Below, piece by piece: positions 62,735 to 64,000 of a DNA stretch of 64,000 nucleotides (positions are counted from its first letter, which is position 1; each line of letters opens with the position of its first letter). The DNA is from Archangium sp. GTDB taxonomy: Bacteria > Myxococcota > Myxococcia > Myxococcales > Myxococcaceae. The stretch is taken from contig JAUXRX010000042.1 of assembly GCA_030681645.1 (NCBI GenBank), positions 124,001 through 188,000 on the forward strand. Reading direction: 5' to 3'. The notes beneath the pieces are model-generated. The model did not search any database, had not been told where the DNA came from, and worked only from the letters and a program-made list of their open reading frames with translations. Position numbers and translations under genes: made by a program.

Positions 62735-64000
62735 GTCGACACCAGCGCAGAGTCGGGGATCACCACCGGTGCCGCCGGGCCCGCACCACGCGCGGCCTCG
62801 AGCACGGGCTTGAGCTCGGGCGGCACCGAGGTGAGGCGCAGGTACACCACGCTCGGCCGCACGTTCGCGCGCAGCACCTTGCCGTAGAGATCGCCGCTGC
62901 GCAGGCCGCCACCTTCGAAGATGCGCAGCTGGAGATCGCTCAGCACCGGCAGGTCTTCGTCCACGCGCAGCTCCATGCCCAGCTCAGAGAGCGCCTCGAC
63001 GTGCGCGACGTGCGAGAGCTCGGCGACCTGCTTGTTCTTCACCGTTCCATAACGCAGCTCCAGCGCGGCCTTCGGCGGCGCCAGGCTCTCGTTCGCCGAC
63101 TGCAGCTTCACCTCAAAGGGCGAATTCACCGCGAGCGCCTCGTGAATGGTGAGCACGCCCTTGACGCCCTTGGGCGAGACGTTCTGCGTGGTGCCGATGG
63201 TGAGCGCCTCGCCGCAGCGCTCCCGCGTCGCTTCCGAGATGAGCACCTGCCCGCCCACCGTGTACGACTCGACGCGCGAGGTGAGGTTGATGGTCGAGCC
63301 GACGATGCCGTACTTCGCCCGCAGGTCGCTGCCGATGTTGCCGAGCACCACCTCTCCACTGTGCACCCCGATGCCCATCTCCACCTCAGGCAGGCGCTGC
63401 GCCACGTTCCACCGGTTGATCTCGGGCATCGCGTTGAGCATCTCGATGGCGCAGGCCACCGCCCGCGCTTCCGCGTGCTCCAGCTTCAGCGGCGCGCCGA
63501 ACACCACCAGGATCGCGTCGCCGATGAACTCGTCGATGGTGCCGCCGTAGCGGGTGATGATGCGCGTCATCGCCTCGAGGTAGTGGTTGAGCAGCTTGAC
63601 CACGTTCTCCGGCTCCATGGTGCCGCACATGCTGGTGAAGCCGCGGAGGTCGGTCATCATGATGGTGACGAACGCGCGCTGGCCGCCCAGCTTGAGGCCG
63701 TCGGGCGAGTCGAGCAGCGAGTTCACCACCTGCTCGGTGAGGTAGCGGCCGAAGGTGTCGCGCACGAACTCGCGCTCCTTCTCGGCCCGCCCGGTGGCGT
63801 TGCGTGAAGCGCGCGCCCCCAGCGTGAGGCAGGTGAAGAAGCTCAGGCTCACCGCGGCCGAGGGCCCGACGATGGGCACGTACATGCCGCCAGAGGTGAG
63901 CAGGAACGAGCCGACCAGCAGGGTGAGCAGCACCAGCGCGGTGAGCAGCAGCCCACCACCGATGGACACGGACACCGCGATGAAGGCCGCGAGGATGGCC
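62731..64000 (-). CDS. Adenylate/guanylate cyclase, class III, with CHASE2-type membrane part (5' end cut)
   Basis: The frame stays open past the window end, so the N terminus is missing. What remains has two or three helices (GLLLTALVLLTLLVGSFLLT, IVGPSAAVSLSFFTCLTLG), as after CHASE2 domains. A short linker (FVRDTFGRYLTEQVV) leads to a class III cyclase domain: MMTDLRGFTSMCGTM (first metal Asp), FIGDAILVVFGAPL (second metal Asp), GIGVHSGEVVLGNIGS and IVGSTINLTSRVES. A C-terminal PilZ-like or unknown beta domain follows. It makes cAMP or cGMP from the nucleoside triphosphate. The stop overlaps the ATG of lipoprotein 2. Confidence 0.85.
   Translation of the reverse strand, partial: AILAAFIAVSVSIGGGLLLTALVLLTLLVGSFLLTSGGMYVPIVGPSAAVSLSFFTCLTLGARASRNATGRAEKEREFVRDTFGRYLTEQVVNSLLDSPDGLKLGGQRAFVTIMMTDLRGFTSMCGTMEPENVVKLLNHYLEAMTRIITRYGGTIDEFIGDAILVVFGAPLKLEHAEARAVACAIEMLNAMPEINRWNVAQRLPEVEMGIGVHSGEVVLGNIGSDLRAKYGIVGSTINLTSRVESYTVGGQVLISEATRERCGEALTIGTTQNVSPKGVKGVLTIHEALAVNSPFEVKLQSANESLAPPKAALELRYGTVKNKQVAELSHVAHVEALSELGMELRVDEDLPVLSDLQLRIFEGGGLRSGDLYGKVLRANVRPSVVYLRLTSVPPELKPVLEAARGAGPAAPVVIPDSALVST

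Overview
The window is high-GC DNA with tightly packed genes. It looks like a chromosome segment from a myxobacterium-like member of the Myxococcota. The evidence is many lipoproteins with Gly-Gly-Gly-Ser-Ala-Thr linkers, Cys-rich surface modules, a TIGR02996-type protein, a caspase-like protein beside an ECF sigma factor, and several cyclic-nucleotide and c-di-GMP signalling proteins. No rRNA, tRNA, CRISPR array or intact insertion sequence was recognised. Family assignments come from reading motifs, not from database searches.

Left part (1-17.1 kb). The 3' end of a ygfK-like gene opens the window. A compact operon follows: a CCG-domain Fe-S protein, a TVP38-type membrane protein, two arsenosugar-type glycosyltransferases (TIGR04282 and TIGR04283), a 76-aa membrane protein and an 810-aa fusion of a PqqD-like domain, a radical SAM domain and an ArsM-like methyltransferase. 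This looks like an organoarsenic pathway and is the most interesting locus here. After a sterol-desaturase-like gene, a DUF5714 protein, a TlpA-like thioredoxin, a TruA-like enzyme and a PilZ protein comes a minus-strand operon. It encodes a Se-type xanthine dehydrogenase, an SsnA-like amidohydrolase, an N-carbamoyl amino acid hydrolase and a beta-ureidopropionase-like enzyme. With YgfK, these suggest purine/pyrimidine breakdown.

Middle (17-41 kb). A hypF-C-D-E operon is followed by a crotonase and a Ni/Co exporter-like permease, but no hydrogenase genes are present. Next come a REC-EAL protein, a DUF2723 membrane protein and a rifampicin phosphotransferase (Rph). A coupled three-gene unit follows: ECF sigma factor, anti-sigma-like membrane protein and secreted caspase-like protein with surface repeats. 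After it lie a head-GIN lipoprotein, a GT21-type glycosyltransferase with an acyltransferase, a 690-bp geneless stretch holding a strong hairpin, a CotH-type lipoprotein and an alpha/beta-hydrolase-like protein.

Right part (41-64 kb). A nine-haem cytochrome c and a cytochrome b look like a split version of the CbcL quinol oxidase. They are joined to an M56-type protease, a NarX-like kinase and a NarL-like regulator in one run of overlapping genes. The rest is a surface-lipoprotein region: TNFR-like and fibrinogen-like modules, an S74 autoprocessing domain, a seven-unit beta-propeller, and arrays of an NGxETDxDCGG Cys repeat. Mixed in are a CNB-GGDEF protein, a double-CNB protein and a class III adenylate cyclase cut by the window end.

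Two families of short palindromic repeats recur. Several copies sit in frame inside genes, including the signal-peptide region of two neighbouring lipoproteins.
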